A DNA stretch of 64,000 nucleotides from Methylobacterium bullatum (GTDB taxonomy: Bacteria > Pseudomonadota > Alphaproteobacteria > Rhizobiales > Beijerinckiaceae): assembly GCA_902712845.1 (NCBI GenBank), contig LR743504.1, positions 3,136,001-3,200,000 of the forward strand. The letters run 5' to 3'. A program made the translations under genes and the position numbers. The notes below the pieces were generated by a model. It was given only the letters and a program-made list of their open reading frames with translations, searched no databases and was not told where the DNA came from. Every line of letters begins with the position of its first letter. Position 1 is the first letter of the stretch. This document shows positions 19,728 to 31,267 of the stretch, in pieces.

Positions 19728-20972
19728 GTGGCGGTGGAGACCCTGACCTTCGGCTGCCGCCTCAACATTGTGGAATCCGAGGTGATGCGCCGCCGTGCCG
19801 AGGCGGCCAGGACGGGCGCGGACCTCGTCCTCGTGAATACCTGCGCCGTCACGACGGAGGCCGGACGCCAGGCCCGCAAGGCGATCCGAAAGCTCGCCCG
19901 CGAGCGGCCGGGGGCCGAGATCGTCGTCACCGGCTGCGGCGCTCAGGTGGAGACGGATGCCTATTCGGCGATGCCGGAAGTGGCGCGAATCGTCGGCAAC
20001 GACGCCAAGACCAGGGCCGAGACCTGGCTGCCCGCCACGCATCCGAGGCCCCGCCTCGCCATCGACGACATCATGGCCGCGCGGGAAGCCGCACCGACGC
20101 GGATCGCCTCGGTCGCCGGCCATACCCGCGCTTTCGTGCCGGTGCAGAACGGCTGCGACCATCGCTGCACCTTCTGCATCATCCCCTTCGGCCGGGGGAA
20201 TTCCCGCTCCGTCACGCTGGAGGATGCGATCGATCAGGTCCGCCGCATCGTCGACCATGGCGGGCGCGAGGTCGTGCTCACCGGCGTCGACCTCACCGCC
20301 TACGGCCGGGATCTTTCGGAGTCATCGAGCCTCGGCCAATTGGTCCAGGCGATCCTGCGCCACGTGCCGGACCTCGCGCGCCTGCGCCTGTCCTCCATCG
20401 ATTCCATCGAGGCCGACGCGGCTCTGTGGGAGGCAATTGCCGGCGAGAACCGGCTGATGCCGCATTTCCACCTCTCGCTGCAGGCCGGCGACGACCTCAT
20501 TCTCAAGCGCATGAAGCGCCGGCACGGCCGCGACGATGCGATCCGGTTCTGCGAGGCCGTGCGCCGTCTTCGCCCCGATGCCGTCTTCGGGGCAGACCTC
20601 ATCGCCGGCTTTCCCACCGAGACCGAAGAGCAGTTCACCCGCTCCCTCGATCTCGTGGCCGAATGCGGGCTGACGCATCTCCACGTGTTTCCCTATTCGC
20701 CCCGCCCCGGCACGCCGGCCGCGCGCATGCCGCCGGTCGCCGGAGACGTGATCCGCGAGCGCGCGGCCCGTCTCCGCGAGGCGGGAGCGGCGGCGCTCAC
20801 GCGACACCTCGCGGGAGAGGTCGGCCGGACCCACCGCGTGCTCACCGAGCGCGGCGGGATGGGACGCACGGAAGGGTTCACGCCGATCCGGCTGGCAGCC
20901 GACACGCCTCCGGGCGAGCTCCGCGACGTGACGATCGCGGGGCATGACGGCCGGGTGCTGATCGCGGCATAG
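19728..20972 (+). CDS. mtaB: tRNA t6A37 methylthiotransferase MtaB
   Basis: A 414-residue radical-SAM enzyme that adds methylthio to t6A37 of tRNAs reading ANN codons. The N-terminal domain has the three cluster Cys (TFGCRLNIVESE, NTCAVT, VTGCGAQ), and the radical-SAM motif is CDHRCTFC (about residue 143). A C-terminal TRAM-like region follows. It starts with GTG directly after the dapF stop, an arrangement seen in many alphaproteobacteria. Confidence 0.94.
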   Translation: MAVETLTFGCRLNIVESEVMRRRAEAARTGADLVLVNTCAVTTEAGRQARKAIRKLARERPGAEIVVTGCGAQVETDAYSAMPEVARIVGNDAKTRAETWLPATHPRPRLAIDDIMAAREAAPTRIASVAGHTRAFVPVQNGCDHRCTFCIIPFGRGNSRSVTLEDAIDQVRRIVDHGGREVVLTGVDLTAYGRDLSESSSLGQLVQAILRHVPDLARLRLSSIDSIEADAALWEAIAGENRLMPHFHLSLQAGDDLILKRMKRRHGRDDAIRFCEAVRRLRPDAVFGADLIAGFPTETEEQFTRSLDLVAECGLTHLHVFPYSPRPGTPAARMPPVAGDVIRERAARLREAGAAALTRHLAGEVGRTHRVLTERGGMGRTEGFTPIRLAADTPPGELRDVTIAGHDGRVLIAA

Positions 20973-20999
20973 AGAACCCGGCGCGACGGCGACCGCCTC

Positions 21000-21195
21000 T
21001 CCCCGCACGCGGGGAGAGAATCGCGGGCACCTTGTCGTGTCCGTGATGAGCGAGAGGCGAAGCCGAAGCGAGGGTGAGGGGGGCGCATCCGATAGGGGCT
21101 CACCCGGATGCCCCCCCTCACCTTCGGCTGCCGCCTCGCCGCGACGACGACGAGGTCGTCGCGGCCCTCTCCCCGCGCGCGGGGAGAGGGGATGT
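21000..21195. repeat. intergenic repeat cluster between convergent genes
   Basis: CTCTCCCCGCACGCGGGGAGAG (two arms of a hairpin, 20998-21019), a second hairpin of the same kind at 21168-21190 (CTCTCCCCGCGCGCGGGGAGAG in two arms), and between them GGGTGAGGGGGGCGCATCC paired with GGATGCCCCCCCTCACC (21080-21096 and 21108-21124). All in a 255-base gap between convergent mtaB and the pseudouridine synthase gene. Confidence 0.75.
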
Positions 21196-21227
21196 GCTTC
21201 TCTAGCTCAGCCGATCCATTGCGCGCG

Positions 21228-21953
21228 TCATGCGCCGGCCCGATACCGGCACATCTCCATCCGCTCCCGCATGTGCCCCGGCGCAGGCGCCTCGACCACG
21301 ATCGGCGGCTTCTTGGGGTAGAGCGGCAGGGTCAGCGCGCGGGCGTGGAGCTGGAGCCCCGGCCCGCCCGAGCGCGGGGCGGTGCCGTAGATCGTGTCGC
21401 CGAGGATGGGCCAGCCCATGGCGGCGCAATGGACGCGCAGCTGATGCGTGCGGCCGGTGACCGGGCTTAGGGCGAGCCAGGCGAGGCTCCGGTCCGGCGA
21501 GCGGCCGAGAACGCACCATGTGGTCAGCGAAGGGTCTCCGGCCGGGTCCGTCTTCATCCACCACGAGCGCGGGTCGTCCGAGCGGCGGGCGAGGGGGAAG
21601 TCGATGCGGCCCTCGTCCTCGGCGGGACCGCCCTCCACGATGGCCCAGTAGGTCTTCCCCACCGTGCCGCTCGCGGCGAACAGCTTGTTGAGACGGGCCA
21701 GGGCCTTGGCGTGACGGCCCAGGGCCAGGCAGCCGGACGTGTCGCGGTCGAGCCGATGGGCCGCCTCGGGACGGCGCGGCAGGCCGAAGCGCAAGGCATT
21801 GAGATGGTCGGTCAAGGTCTCGCCGCCCTTGGGGCCGGGATGGACGGGCAGTCCCGCCGGCTTGTCGATGACGAGGACAAGGGCATCGCGGTAGAGGAGG
21901 CGCGCGCCTATGTCTGTTATGCGGTGTTCCACTGGGGCATCGGCTGACGGCAT
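21228..21953 (-). CDS. RluA-family RNA pseudouridine synthase
   Basis: A 241-residue enzyme. The catalytic Asp motif is HRLDRDTSGCLALGR (about residues 66-80), preceded by VLVIDKPAGLPVHPG and followed by GRTHQLRVHCAAMGWPILGD. It has no S4 domain. This class modifies uridines in 23S rRNA or tRNA; the exact target cannot be told. Divergent from ftsY with a 41-base gap, so promoters must overlap. Confidence 0.9.
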   Translation of the reverse strand: MPSADAPVEHRITDIGARLLYRDALVLVIDKPAGLPVHPGPKGGETLTDHLNALRFGLPRRPEAAHRLDRDTSGCLALGRHAKALARLNKLFAASGTVGKTYWAIVEGGPAEDEGRIDFPLARRSDDPRSWWMKTDPAGDPSLTTWCVLGRSPDRSLAWLALSPVTGRTHQLRVHCAAMGWPILGDTIYGTAPRSGGPGLQLHARALTLPLYPKKPPIVVEAPAPGHMRERMEMCRYRAGA

Positions 21954-21994
21954 CGCCCTGCGCTACTCATGCGGGGTCGAGGGAGCAAGTGGGA

Positions 21995-23386
21995 ATGAGC
22001 GAAGACAAGAGGCCGGGCTGGTTGCTGCGGCGGATGTTCGGGAAGAAGGAGGAGGTCTGGCCGCCCGAGCCGGTGCCGGTCCAGCCGCCCGACCCCAAGC
22101 CCGAGCCGAAACCCGAAACGCCGATCGAGCCGGCATCGCCTCCCATCGCGTCCCCCGCCTCGGCATCGGAAGGCCAGCCCGACTTCGCCACGGGTGCGGA
22201 CGACATCTCGGCGATCCCGCTGCCCCCCAGCGAGCCCGCGCCCGCCGAGCCGGACAAGAACACGATCCCCGACGAGATCGAGGGGGCGGACCTGCAGCCC
22301 ATCGCGGGCGCCGACGAGCGCCCGCCTTCCGGTACGGCGGGAGACGATCCCGCGCGCGGAGCGGAGAAGGCCGACACCACGACGGTCGCCTTCGCGCCAC
22401 AGCCCGCCCCGGTCCCGGCCCCCACGCCCGAGCCGGTCTCCGAAGCCGAACCGGCCTCCGAGAAGCGCGGCTGGTGGAGCCGTCTCACGGGGGGCATGAA
22501 GCGCACCTCCTCGGCCCTGTCCGAGCGGGTGACCGGCCTCTTCACCAAGCGCAAGCTCGACGCGGACACGCTGGAGGAGCTGGAAGATGCCCTGATCCAG
22601 GCCGATTTCGGCATCGACACCGCCATGCGGATCTCGGAGGCGGTGGGCAAGGGCCGCTACGAGAAGGGCATCTCCCCCGACGACGTCCGGGCCATCCTGG
22701 CGGCCGAGGTGGAGCGGGCGCTGACACCCGTCGCCATTCCCCTCACCATCGACACGACGAAGAAGCCGTTCGTGATCCTGATGATCGGCGTCAACGGCGC
22801 GGGCAAGACCACCACCATCGGCAAGCTCGCCCTGAAGCTGAAGGGGGAGGGGCACAGCCTGATGCTCGCAGCGGGCGACACGTTCCGCGCCGCGGCCATC
22901 GAGCAGCTCAAGGTCTGGGGTACGCGCACCGGGGTTCCGGTGGTGGCGGGAGCCCAAGGAGCGGATGCCGCAGGCCTCGCCTTCGAGGCCTTCCAGCGGG
23001 CCAGGACCGAGGGCACCGACGTGCTCCTGATCGACACGGCCGGCCGACTCCAGAACAAGACCGGGCTGATGGCGGAGCTGGAGAAGATCCTGCGCGTCAT
23101 CCGCAAGATCGACGCCGAGGCACCCCATGCCGTGCTCCTCGTCCTCGATGCCACCGTGGGCCAGAACGCACTGAGCCAGGTCGAGCTGTTCTCGAAGGCG
23201 GCCAACGTCACCGGCCTCGTCATGACCAAGCTCGACGGCACGGCGCGGGGCGGCATCCTCGTGGCGCTCGCCGCGAAGTTCGGCCTGCCGGTGCATTTCA
23301 TCGGCGTCGGAGAAGGCGTCGAGGATCTCGAACCCTTCGCCGCACGTGACTTCGCGCGGGCCATCGCGGGGTTGGACAAGGACTAG
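21995..23386 (+). CDS. ftsY: signal recognition particle receptor FtsY
   Basis: A 463-residue SRP receptor GTPase for cotranslational membrane targeting. Residues 1-165 are an acidic, Pro/Glu/Ala-rich A domain. The NG domain follows: ALIQADFGIDTAMRI helix bundle, then G1 IGVNGAGKTTTIGKLA (about 263-278), AAGDTFRAAAIEQL, DTAGRLQNK and TKLDGTARGG. ATG 21995 is chosen; a GTG six bases upstream is possible. Single gene, divergent from the pseudouridine synthase. Confidence 0.96.
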   Translation: MSEDKRPGWLLRRMFGKKEEVWPPEPVPVQPPDPKPEPKPETPIEPASPPIASPASASEGQPDFATGADDISAIPLPPSEPAPAEPDKNTIPDEIEGADLQPIAGADERPPSGTAGDDPARGAEKADTTTVAFAPQPAPVPAPTPEPVSEAEPASEKRGWWSRLTGGMKRTSSALSERVTGLFTKRKLDADTLEELEDALIQADFGIDTAMRISEAVGKGRYEKGISPDDVRAILAAEVERALTPVAIPLTIDTTKKPFVILMIGVNGAGKTTTIGKLALKLKGEGHSLMLAAGDTFRAAAIEQLKVWGTRTGVPVVAGAQGADAAGLAFEAFQRARTEGTDVLLIDTAGRLQNKTGLMAELEKILRVIRKIDAEAPHAVLLVLDATVGQNALSQVELFSKAANVTGLVMTKLDGTARGGILVALAAKFGLPVHFIGVGEGVEDLEPFAARDFARAIAGLDKD

Positions 23387-23522
23387 ATTCATAGACAGGC
23401 GCACCGGAGACCTGCGCGAAAAGCGCTTGCGCTAGGAAAGCCGGGGCGACTGTCCTACATCCGGCGTCCCGCCCGGCGCCGCTCTGCGTCCGGGCGTGCC
23501 GAACCACGAGCCGCTCACGATC

Positions 23523-24146
23523 ATGACCCTGCCCATCGAATCCGTGCCGCCGCGCCGCCATCTCGAACCGGTGCCGAAGCTCGCCCTGGAAATGGGGCCG
23601 CTGGTGCTGTTCTTCCTGCTGAACTCGTTCGGCACGCGGTTCGGCCTGAGCGAGGACAGCAGCACCTTCCTGGCCATCGGGGTGTTCGTGGTGGCGACGG
23701 TGGTGGCCTTGGCCATCCACTTCGCGCTGCTGCGGCGGCTGCCGATCATGCCGCTGGTCTCCGGCATCGTGGTGCTGGTCTTCGGCGGCATGGCGCTGGC
23801 GCTGCACGACAAGACGTTCTTCGTGATCAAGCCGACGATCGTGAACGCCCTGTTCGGCACCATCCTCCTCGGCGGTCTGCTGTTCGGGAAGTCCCTGCTG
23901 TCGGTGGTGCTCGATTCGGTCTTCGACCTGACCGAGGAGGGCTGGCGCAAGCTCACCTTCCGCTGGGGATTGTTCTTCCTGGCGCTCGCCGCCATCAACG
24001 AGGTGGTGTGGCGGACGCAGACCTACGCCTTCTGGGCCAATTTCAAGGTGGTCGGCATCATGCCCCTGACCATCCTGTTCGCCCTGTCGCAGACCCCGCT
24101 TCTCATGCGCTACGACCGCAAGGCCGAGGCGAAGCCCGACGTCTAG
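23523..24146 (+). CDS. yciB: intracellular septation protein A (YciB/IspZ)
   Basis: A 207-residue inner-membrane protein with five or six hydrophobic helices (LGPL-type start MGPLVLFFLLNSFGT, then FLAIGVFVVATVVALAI, MPLVSGIVVLVFGGMALAL). Motifs RLPIMPLVSGI, FVIKPTIVNALFG and LTFRWGLFFLALAAINEVVWR are those of the YciB family, which influences septum and envelope synthesis. ATG 23523 is preferred; GTG 23496 is an alternative start. It converges on the ccmG gene with an 17-base gap. Confidence 0.93.
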   Translation: MTLPIESVPPRRHLEPVPKLALEMGPLVLFFLLNSFGTRFGLSEDSSTFLAIGVFVVATVVALAIHFALLRRLPIMPLVSGIVVLVFGGMALALHDKTFFVIKPTIVNALFGTILLGGLLFGKSLLSVVLDSVFDLTEEGWRKLTFRWGLFFLALAAINEVVWRTQTYAFWANFKVVGIMPLTILFALSQTPLLMRYDRKAEAKPDV

Positions 24147-24163
24147 TCAGGCGCGTCGGCGAA

Positions 24164-24766
24164 TCAGGGCTTCGCGGCCGTCATCGTCTCCGCCGCCCGG
24201 ATCTTCTGCAGCACCGCGGCATAGTTCTCCGCCGTGACGATGCCGACGAGCTTGTCGCGGATCACGCCGTCGGGGCCGATGATGAAGGTTTCCGGCACGC
24301 CGTAGACGCCGAAATCGATGCCGGTGCGGCCGGTGGAATCCATGCCCACGGCCTGGAACGGAACGCCGCTGCGCGACAGGAAGCGGCGGCCGTTCTCCGG
24401 CGCGTCCTTGTAGTCGATGCCGACGAGGTTCACGCCCGGCTCACGCGCCAGCCGCATCAGTTGCGGATGCTCGATCTGGCACGGGGCGCACCACGACGCC
24501 CAGAAATTGACCACCGTCACGCGGCCCTTGAGGTCGGCGCTCGACAGGCCGGGAATGGCCTGGCCTTCGCCGCCGACGAGGTTGGGCAACGGTCCCAGGG
24601 CGAAGGCCGGCACCGGACGCCCGATCAGCGCCGAGGGGATCGCGGCCGGGTCGGCGCCGGACCGAAGGCGGATGAAGAACACCAGGGCCAGCGCGGCGAA
24701 GATCACCAGCGGCGCGATGACGAGGAGCGACCGGCGCACCGGCGCCGACGAGGATGCGGCGCTCAC
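24164..24766 (-). CDS. ccmG: periplasmic thiol:disulfide oxidoreductase CcmG/DsbE
   Basis: A 200-residue membrane-anchored thioredoxin. The signal anchor is LLVIAPLVIFAALALVFFI (residues 14-32); the redox site is FWASWCAPCQIEH (WCAPC about residue 96), and GVYGVPETFIIGPDG holds the cis-Pro. It reduces apocytochrome c haem-binding Cys for cytochrome c maturation. GTG start overlaps the ccmD stop by four bases (GTGA). Confidence 0.94.
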   Translation of the reverse strand: MSAASSSAPVRRSLLVIAPLVIFAALALVFFIRLRSGADPAAIPSALIGRPVPAFALGPLPNLVGGEGQAIPGLSSADLKGRVTVVNFWASWCAPCQIEHPQLMRLAREPGVNLVGIDYKDAPENGRRFLSRSGVPFQAVGMDSTGRTGIDFGVYGVPETFIIGPDGVIRDKLVGIVTAENYAAVLQKIRAAETMTAAKP

Positions 24767-24918
24767 GCCCGCTCTCCCGCATCGCCCTGGAGGGCCGCGA
24801 GCGCCTGTTTCTGCGCCCGGTGATCGCTCAGCGAGCGCCAGATCAGGGCGCCGATGACGAGAGCGGTGAAGGCGTAGGCGCCGAGGATGAAGCCGGCATG
24901 CGGCCCGAGGGAAGCCAT
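24763..24918 (-). CDS. ccmD: heme exporter protein CcmD
   Basis: A 51-residue reading frame, starting MASLGPHAGFILGAYAFTAL, with one membrane helix (about residues 9-28) and a basic cytoplasmic tail (WRSLSDHRAQKQ). Size, single helix and position between ccmC and ccmG identify CcmD, which helps release haem-loaded CcmE from CcmABC. It is separated from ccmC by three bases and overlaps ccmG by four. Confidence 0.93.
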   Translation of the reverse strand: MASLGPHAGFILGAYAFTALVIGALIWRSLSDHRAQKQALAALQGDAGERA

Positions 24919-24921
24919 CGG

Positions 24922-25698
24922 TCAGACTCCCCGGATCGCCTGGCCGAGGGGCCGGGCCGGACGCGGATCGGCATCCAGGCGCTCGGCCTCGCGGATGGTG
25001 AGCGCCCGGACCCGGCGGCGCAGGATCTCCGTGCGCATGGCGTAGAGATGCAGCGTGATCCCGAGCAGGGTGAAGGCGAGGATCATCTCGAGCAGGGGGT
25101 AGAGCATCGAGGGATCGATGCTGGAGCCGCCCATCCGCATGATCGAGGCCGGCTGATGCAGCGTCGACCACCAGTTCACCGAGAACTTGATGATCGGCAG
25201 GTTCACGGCCCCCACCAGCGTCAGGATCGCGATGGCACGCGCGGCCCGGTTCGGGTCCTCGATGGTGCGCCACAGGGCGATGATGCCGCAATAGATCAGG
25301 AACAGGATCAGCATCGAGGTCAGGCGCGCGTCCCAGACCCAGTAGGTCCCCCACATCGGCTTGCCCCAGAGCGAGCCGGTGACGAGGCAGATCAGGGTGA
25401 AGGCCGCCCCGATCGGCGCGGCGGCGCGCTGCGCCACGTCCGCGAGGGGGTGGCGCCAGACCAGGGTGCCGATGGCGGAGAGCGCCATCGACCCGTAGAA
25501 GAACACGCCGAGCCAGGCCGCCGGCACGTGGATGTACATGATCCGCACGGTCTCGCCCTGCTGGTAATCGGGCGGGACCACGAACCAGGTGAGATACAGG
25601 CCGATTGCGAGCAGCACGGCCGAGAGCCCCGCGAGCCAGGGCATCACGGGGCCGGTCCAGCGCAGGAAGTGACCGGGATGGGCAAGACGTGTCCACAT
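24922..25698 (-). CDS. ccmC: heme exporter / heme lyase membrane protein CcmC
   Basis: A 258-residue protein with six hydrophobic helices. The WWD haem-handling motif is GTYWVWDARLTSMLI (about residues 116-130), with flanking His residues in MYIHVPAAWLGVF and STLHQPASIMRMGG. It loads haem on CcmE. It starts the ccmC-ccmD-ccmG unit. In most relatives ccmB stands just upstream; here 860 bases on the opposite strand separate them. Confidence 0.96.
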   Translation of the reverse strand: MWTRLAHPGHFLRWTGPVMPWLAGLSAVLLAIGLYLTWFVVPPDYQQGETVRIMYIHVPAAWLGVFFYGSMALSAIGTLVWRHPLADVAQRAAAPIGAAFTLICLVTGSLWGKPMWGTYWVWDARLTSMLILFLIYCGIIALWRTIEDPNRAARAIAILTLVGAVNLPIIKFSVNWWSTLHQPASIMRMGGSSIDPSMLYPLLEMILAFTLLGITLHLYAMRTEILRRRVRALTIREAERLDADPRPARPLGQAIRGV

Positions 25699-25794
25699 GG
25701 TCCGTGGACCTAGCCCAAGGTGCGGTGCAGCATCAATGCGGGCGTTACGCGCAGTCCGGCCGCGTCGATCATTTCTTCGCGCACGCCCTCACGT

Positions 25795-25938
25795 CTTTAC
25801 CGTCCGGCCGGCCTCGATCTCGGCTATTCCGATGCCGCCCATTTCACCCGCGCGTTCCGTGGCCGGACCGGCCCGTCGCGGACGGAATGGCGGCGTCTGG
25901 CGGCGAGCCTGGAAACAGGGCCGCCGATGGGGCGTTGA
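25795..25938 (+). pseudogene. remnant of an AraC-family regulator (C-terminal helix-turn-helix)
   Basis: The translation RLYRPAGLDLGYSDAAHF followed by TRAFRGRTGPSRTEWRRLA matches the last helix-turn-helix and C-terminus of AraC-type regulators. No start, effector domain or first HTH is present upstream, where the ccmC start lies. It therefore looks like the 3' stub of a lost gene. The stub ends 9 bases before the SOUL gene, on the same strand, so both may have arrived together. Confidence 0.6.
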
Positions 25939-25947
25939 CGCCGCGCC

Positions 25948-26559
25948 ATGCTCGACAAAGCCCTCTACTACGCCCTGACCTTCGCGGAATCGGTCCTGTC
26001 CGTGGTCGGCATCCGTGCCACCTACGAGCAGCCGCGCTACGAGGTGGTGGAGCACTTACCCCGCAACGTCGAGATCCGCCGCTACGAACCGCGTGTCGCG
26101 GTCGAGACCGACATGGCGGGACCGGGCGATACGGAAGCGTTTCGGCGGCTGTTCCGGTACATCACCGGCTCCAATGGTGGAGACGACCGCATCGCGATGA
26201 CGGTGCCGGTGGAACAGGGCACCCTGATTGCCATGACCGTGCCGGTGGAGCAGGGCGGCGATCTGCGCGTCATGCGCTTCTTCCTGCCCGCCGCCATCGC
26301 GAAGGCCGGACCGCCGGTTCCCACCGATCCGAAGGTCCGTATCGCCCGGCTGCCCGCCGCGACCTACGCGGCGCTCCGCTTCTCCGGCACACTCGACGCC
26401 AGGGCGCGCGAAAAACGCGAGGCGGTTCTCCGGCAGGTCCTGGCGAAGATGGCCCGCGAGACGGCGGGCCCATCGAGCGTGCTGAGCTACGATCCGCCCT
26501 TCGCGATCCCTTTCCTGCGGCGCAACGAGATCGTCATCCCCGTCGCCGAAGGGCGCTGA
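25948..26559 (+). CDS. SOUL-family heme-binding protein
   Basis: A 203-residue protein. YEVVEHLPRNVEIRRYEPR (about residues 31-49) and IAMTVPVEQG, present twice in tandem (about 82-103), then FFLPAAIAKAGPP and YDPPFAIPFLRRNEIVI are diagnostic of the SOUL/HBP family, which binds haem or porphyrin. A hydrophobic N-terminus (ALYYALTFAESVLSVVGI) could be a signal or anchor. It lies on the plus strand between minus-strand ccmB and ccmC; its TGA abuts the ccmB stop with no base between. A haem-related role beside haem export is an inference. Confidence 0.88.
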   Translation: MLDKALYYALTFAESVLSVVGIRATYEQPRYEVVEHLPRNVEIRRYEPRVAVETDMAGPGDTEAFRRLFRYITGSNGGDDRIAMTVPVEQGTLIAMTVPVEQGGDLRVMRFFLPAAIAKAGPPVPTDPKVRIARLPAATYAALRFSGTLDARAREKREAVLRQVLAKMARETAGPSSVLSYDPPFAIPFLRRNEIVIPVAEGR

Positions 26560-27228
26560 TCATTCCGACCAGCGCAGGGCCGCGGCCGCCGCGAAGGTGC
26601 CGATCACCGCCGCGATCAGGCTGAGGGCCGACAGGATCAGCAGGGGCGTCGTGAAGGGCACCGTGCCGCCGGAGGCCGCCTCGGTCGCCGAGACGCCGAA
26701 GATCAGCGTCGGGATCATCAGCGGCAACACCAGGACGGCGAGGATCAGGCCGCCCCGGCGGATCGATGCGGTGAGCGCCGCACCGACCGCGCCGATGAAG
26801 GTCAGGGCCGGCGTGCCCACCAGCAGGGTGAGGGCGGTGGCGCCCATGGCGGTGCCGTCGAGGGCGACGAGCAGCCCGAAGAGCGGCGAGGCCAGTGCCA
26901 GCGGCAGGCCGGTGGTGAGCCAATGGGCGATCACCTTGGCGAGCACCACCATCTCCATCGGCGCGGGAGCACCGGTCATCAGGTCGAGGGAGCCGTCCTC
27001 CTCGTCGGCCTGAAACAGGCGGTCGAGGCCGATCAGGGTGGCGAGCACGGCGGCGAGCCAGAGGATGGCCGGACCGATCCGCGAGAGAAGATTGAGGTCG
27101 GGCCCCAGCGCGAACGGCACGAGGGCGACGATCATCAGGAAGAACACCAGCGACAGGGCGCCCGAGCCGCCGACACGGGCGGCGAGCTGCAGGTCGCGGG
27201 CGATGAGGGCGCGCATCACGCCGATCAC
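26560..27228 (-). CDS. ccmB: heme exporter membrane subunit CcmB
   Basis: A 222-residue protein with six hydrophobic helices. FQADEEDGSLDLMTGAPAP (about residues 72-90) and PLMIPTLIFGVSATEAA are CcmB hallmarks. With CcmA and CcmC it forms the ABC complex that delivers haem for cytochrome c maturation. The start GTG 27228 has GGAGGT six bases upstream and overlaps the ccmA stop by four; ATG 27216 is a poorer alternative. Confidence 0.94.
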   Translation of the reverse strand: MIGVMRALIARDLQLAARVGGSGALSLVFFLMIVALVPFALGPDLNLLSRIGPAILWLAAVLATLIGLDRLFQADEEDGSLDLMTGAPAPMEMVVLAKVIAHWLTTGLPLALASPLFGLLVALDGTAMGATALTLLVGTPALTFIGAVGAALTASIRRGGLILAVLVLPLMIPTLIFGVSATEAASGGTVPFTTPLLILSALSLIAAVIGTFAAAAALRWSE

Positions 27229-27881
27229 CACCACACCTCCGAATCGGCAGCATTCCCGCTGGCTGGGGCGGGTGCGGGTTTCAACGCCTCGTCGATGCGC
27301 AGTTCTCGGGCATCGTCCAGGCCGAGGGACTGGTGGGTGGCCGCCACGATGAGGCCGCCCTCGGCCCGGTGCCGCGCCATCAATCCGGCGAGCACGGCCT
27401 GAGAGGCGGTGTCGAGGGCTGCGGTCGGCTCGTCGAGCAGCCAGAGCGGACGCCGGCAGACGAGAAGCCGGGCGAGGGCGACGCGGCGGCGCTGGCCGGC
27501 GGAGAGGTAGGCCACCGGCAACCGCAGGGCATGGCCGAGGCCGAGTTCGTTCAGCGCTTCGGCCGGGCTCGCGGTGGGCGCGCCGAGAAGGTCGCGGGCG
27601 AAGGTGAGGTTCTCCTCCGCCGTCAGCGGGCTTTTCAGCCCGTCGCGATGGCCGACCACGTGGAGACATTCGGCCAGCGTCGCCTCACCGACCTCAGTGA
27701 CCGCGATGGTGCCGGCATCCGGCTTCAACCGGCCGGCGAGAAGGCTGAGCAGGGTGGATTTTCCCGCGCCGTTGCGCCCCGTCACCATCAAGGCCTCGCC
27801 GGGGCCGAGCGCGAAGGACAGACCCGAGAAGATGCGGCGGCCGGAGCGGCGGGCGGCGAGGTTCGTAGCGGTCAGCCGCAC
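27225..27881 (-). CDS. ccmA: heme exporter ATPase CcmA
   Basis: A 218-residue ABC ATPase. Walker A is TGRNGAGKSTLLSLLAG (about residues 34-50), signature LSAGQRRRVALARLL, Walker B PLWLLDEPTAALD. It energises release of haem-loaded CcmE. GTG start. It is first in ccmA-ccmB, and is preceded by a 548-base region shared with divergent acnA. Confidence 0.95.
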   Translation of the reverse strand: MRLTATNLAARRSGRRIFSGLSFALGPGEALMVTGRNGAGKSTLLSLLAGRLKPDAGTIAVTEVGEATLAECLHVVGHRDGLKSPLTAEENLTFARDLLGAPTASPAEALNELGLGHALRLPVAYLSAGQRRRVALARLLVCRRPLWLLDEPTAALDTASQAVLAGLMARHRAEGGLIVAATHQSLGLDDARELRIDEALKPAPAPASGNAADSEVWW

Positions 27882-28429
27882 GGGGATCCCTGTTGTCGAG
27901 GTTGATACCGAATGCCCCCTCCCTTCTGCGGGCTACGGCATCCACGCATTTCGTGAAGAGCGCAGCTCTCCTCCCCCTTGTGGGGGGGAGTTGGAGGTGG
28001 GGGTGGTCGGGCGACCCTCCTGCTGTGGAGGCTGGCGGAACCACCCCCACTCCTAACCTCTCCCCACAAGGGGGAGAGGGACGCGCTCTGCCTTCAAAGA
28101 GCAGAGGGGTAAATCCAGTAGCCTCAGCGGGAGAACGTCGAAGAACGAGGACTGCATAACCCGCATGTGCCCCACCGTCCACGCGAAGCCCGACACTCCT
28201 GCGCTCGTGTCACAGCAGGGCGTAGCGGCCAGTTTCGAAGTGTTCTATACGGGGCCCAGGCTGCGCCGCGCGAGTCCCGAGCGTCCAAATCGCTCGTCGC
28301 GCAACATCCTGTCCGGGCACCCCCGGAGCGGCGCGCGCTTTTTTTAGAAGCGCTCCAGCCGAACACGACTTCGTGGCGCAGGTCATGCCTGCGCGTGTTC
28401 GACAACCGCTCGTGAGGAAGAAACAAGCC
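27882..28429. repeat. divergent intergenic region with an inverted repeat
   Basis: The 548 bases between ccmA and acnA hold no supported gene. An imperfect inverted repeat spans about 27967-28083: left arm CTCCCCCTTGTGGGGGG with GAGGTGGGGGTGGT, right arm ACCACCCCCACTCC with CTCCCCACAAGGGGGAG. The promoters of ccmA and acnA must lie here, but I cannot place them with confidence. Confidence 0.7.
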
Positions 28430-31129
<2,700 letters not shown>

Positions 31130-31144
31130 GGCCACGATGCGAGG

Positions 31145-31175
31145 AAGGCCCTTCCCCGAATGGGGGAGGGCCTTT
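31145..31175 (+). terminator. intrinsic terminator after acnA
   Basis: AAGGCCCTTCCCC (31145-31157), loop GAAT, GGGGGAGGGCCTT (31162-31174), one G-U pair, short T run. It could also serve the convergent transporter gene. Confidence 0.8.
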
Positions 31176-31267
31176 CGACCGGAATCTGAGCCGGCTTTGC
31201 AATTCCGAAAAACGCCGTCCGATGGCGCTTGTTTCGGCCTTCCGATGGCGGTTGCAGCCGCCTGGAA

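Noticed and set aside
24164..25696. A 510-residue frame covering ccmC and ccmG
   Set aside because: Only its last 200 residues are real (CcmG); the rest is out of frame with ccmC and ccmD.
25699..26559. Insertion sequence between ccmB and ccmC
   Set aside because: No transposase, terminal repeats or target duplication found; the SOUL gene and AraC stub can be explained without an IS.
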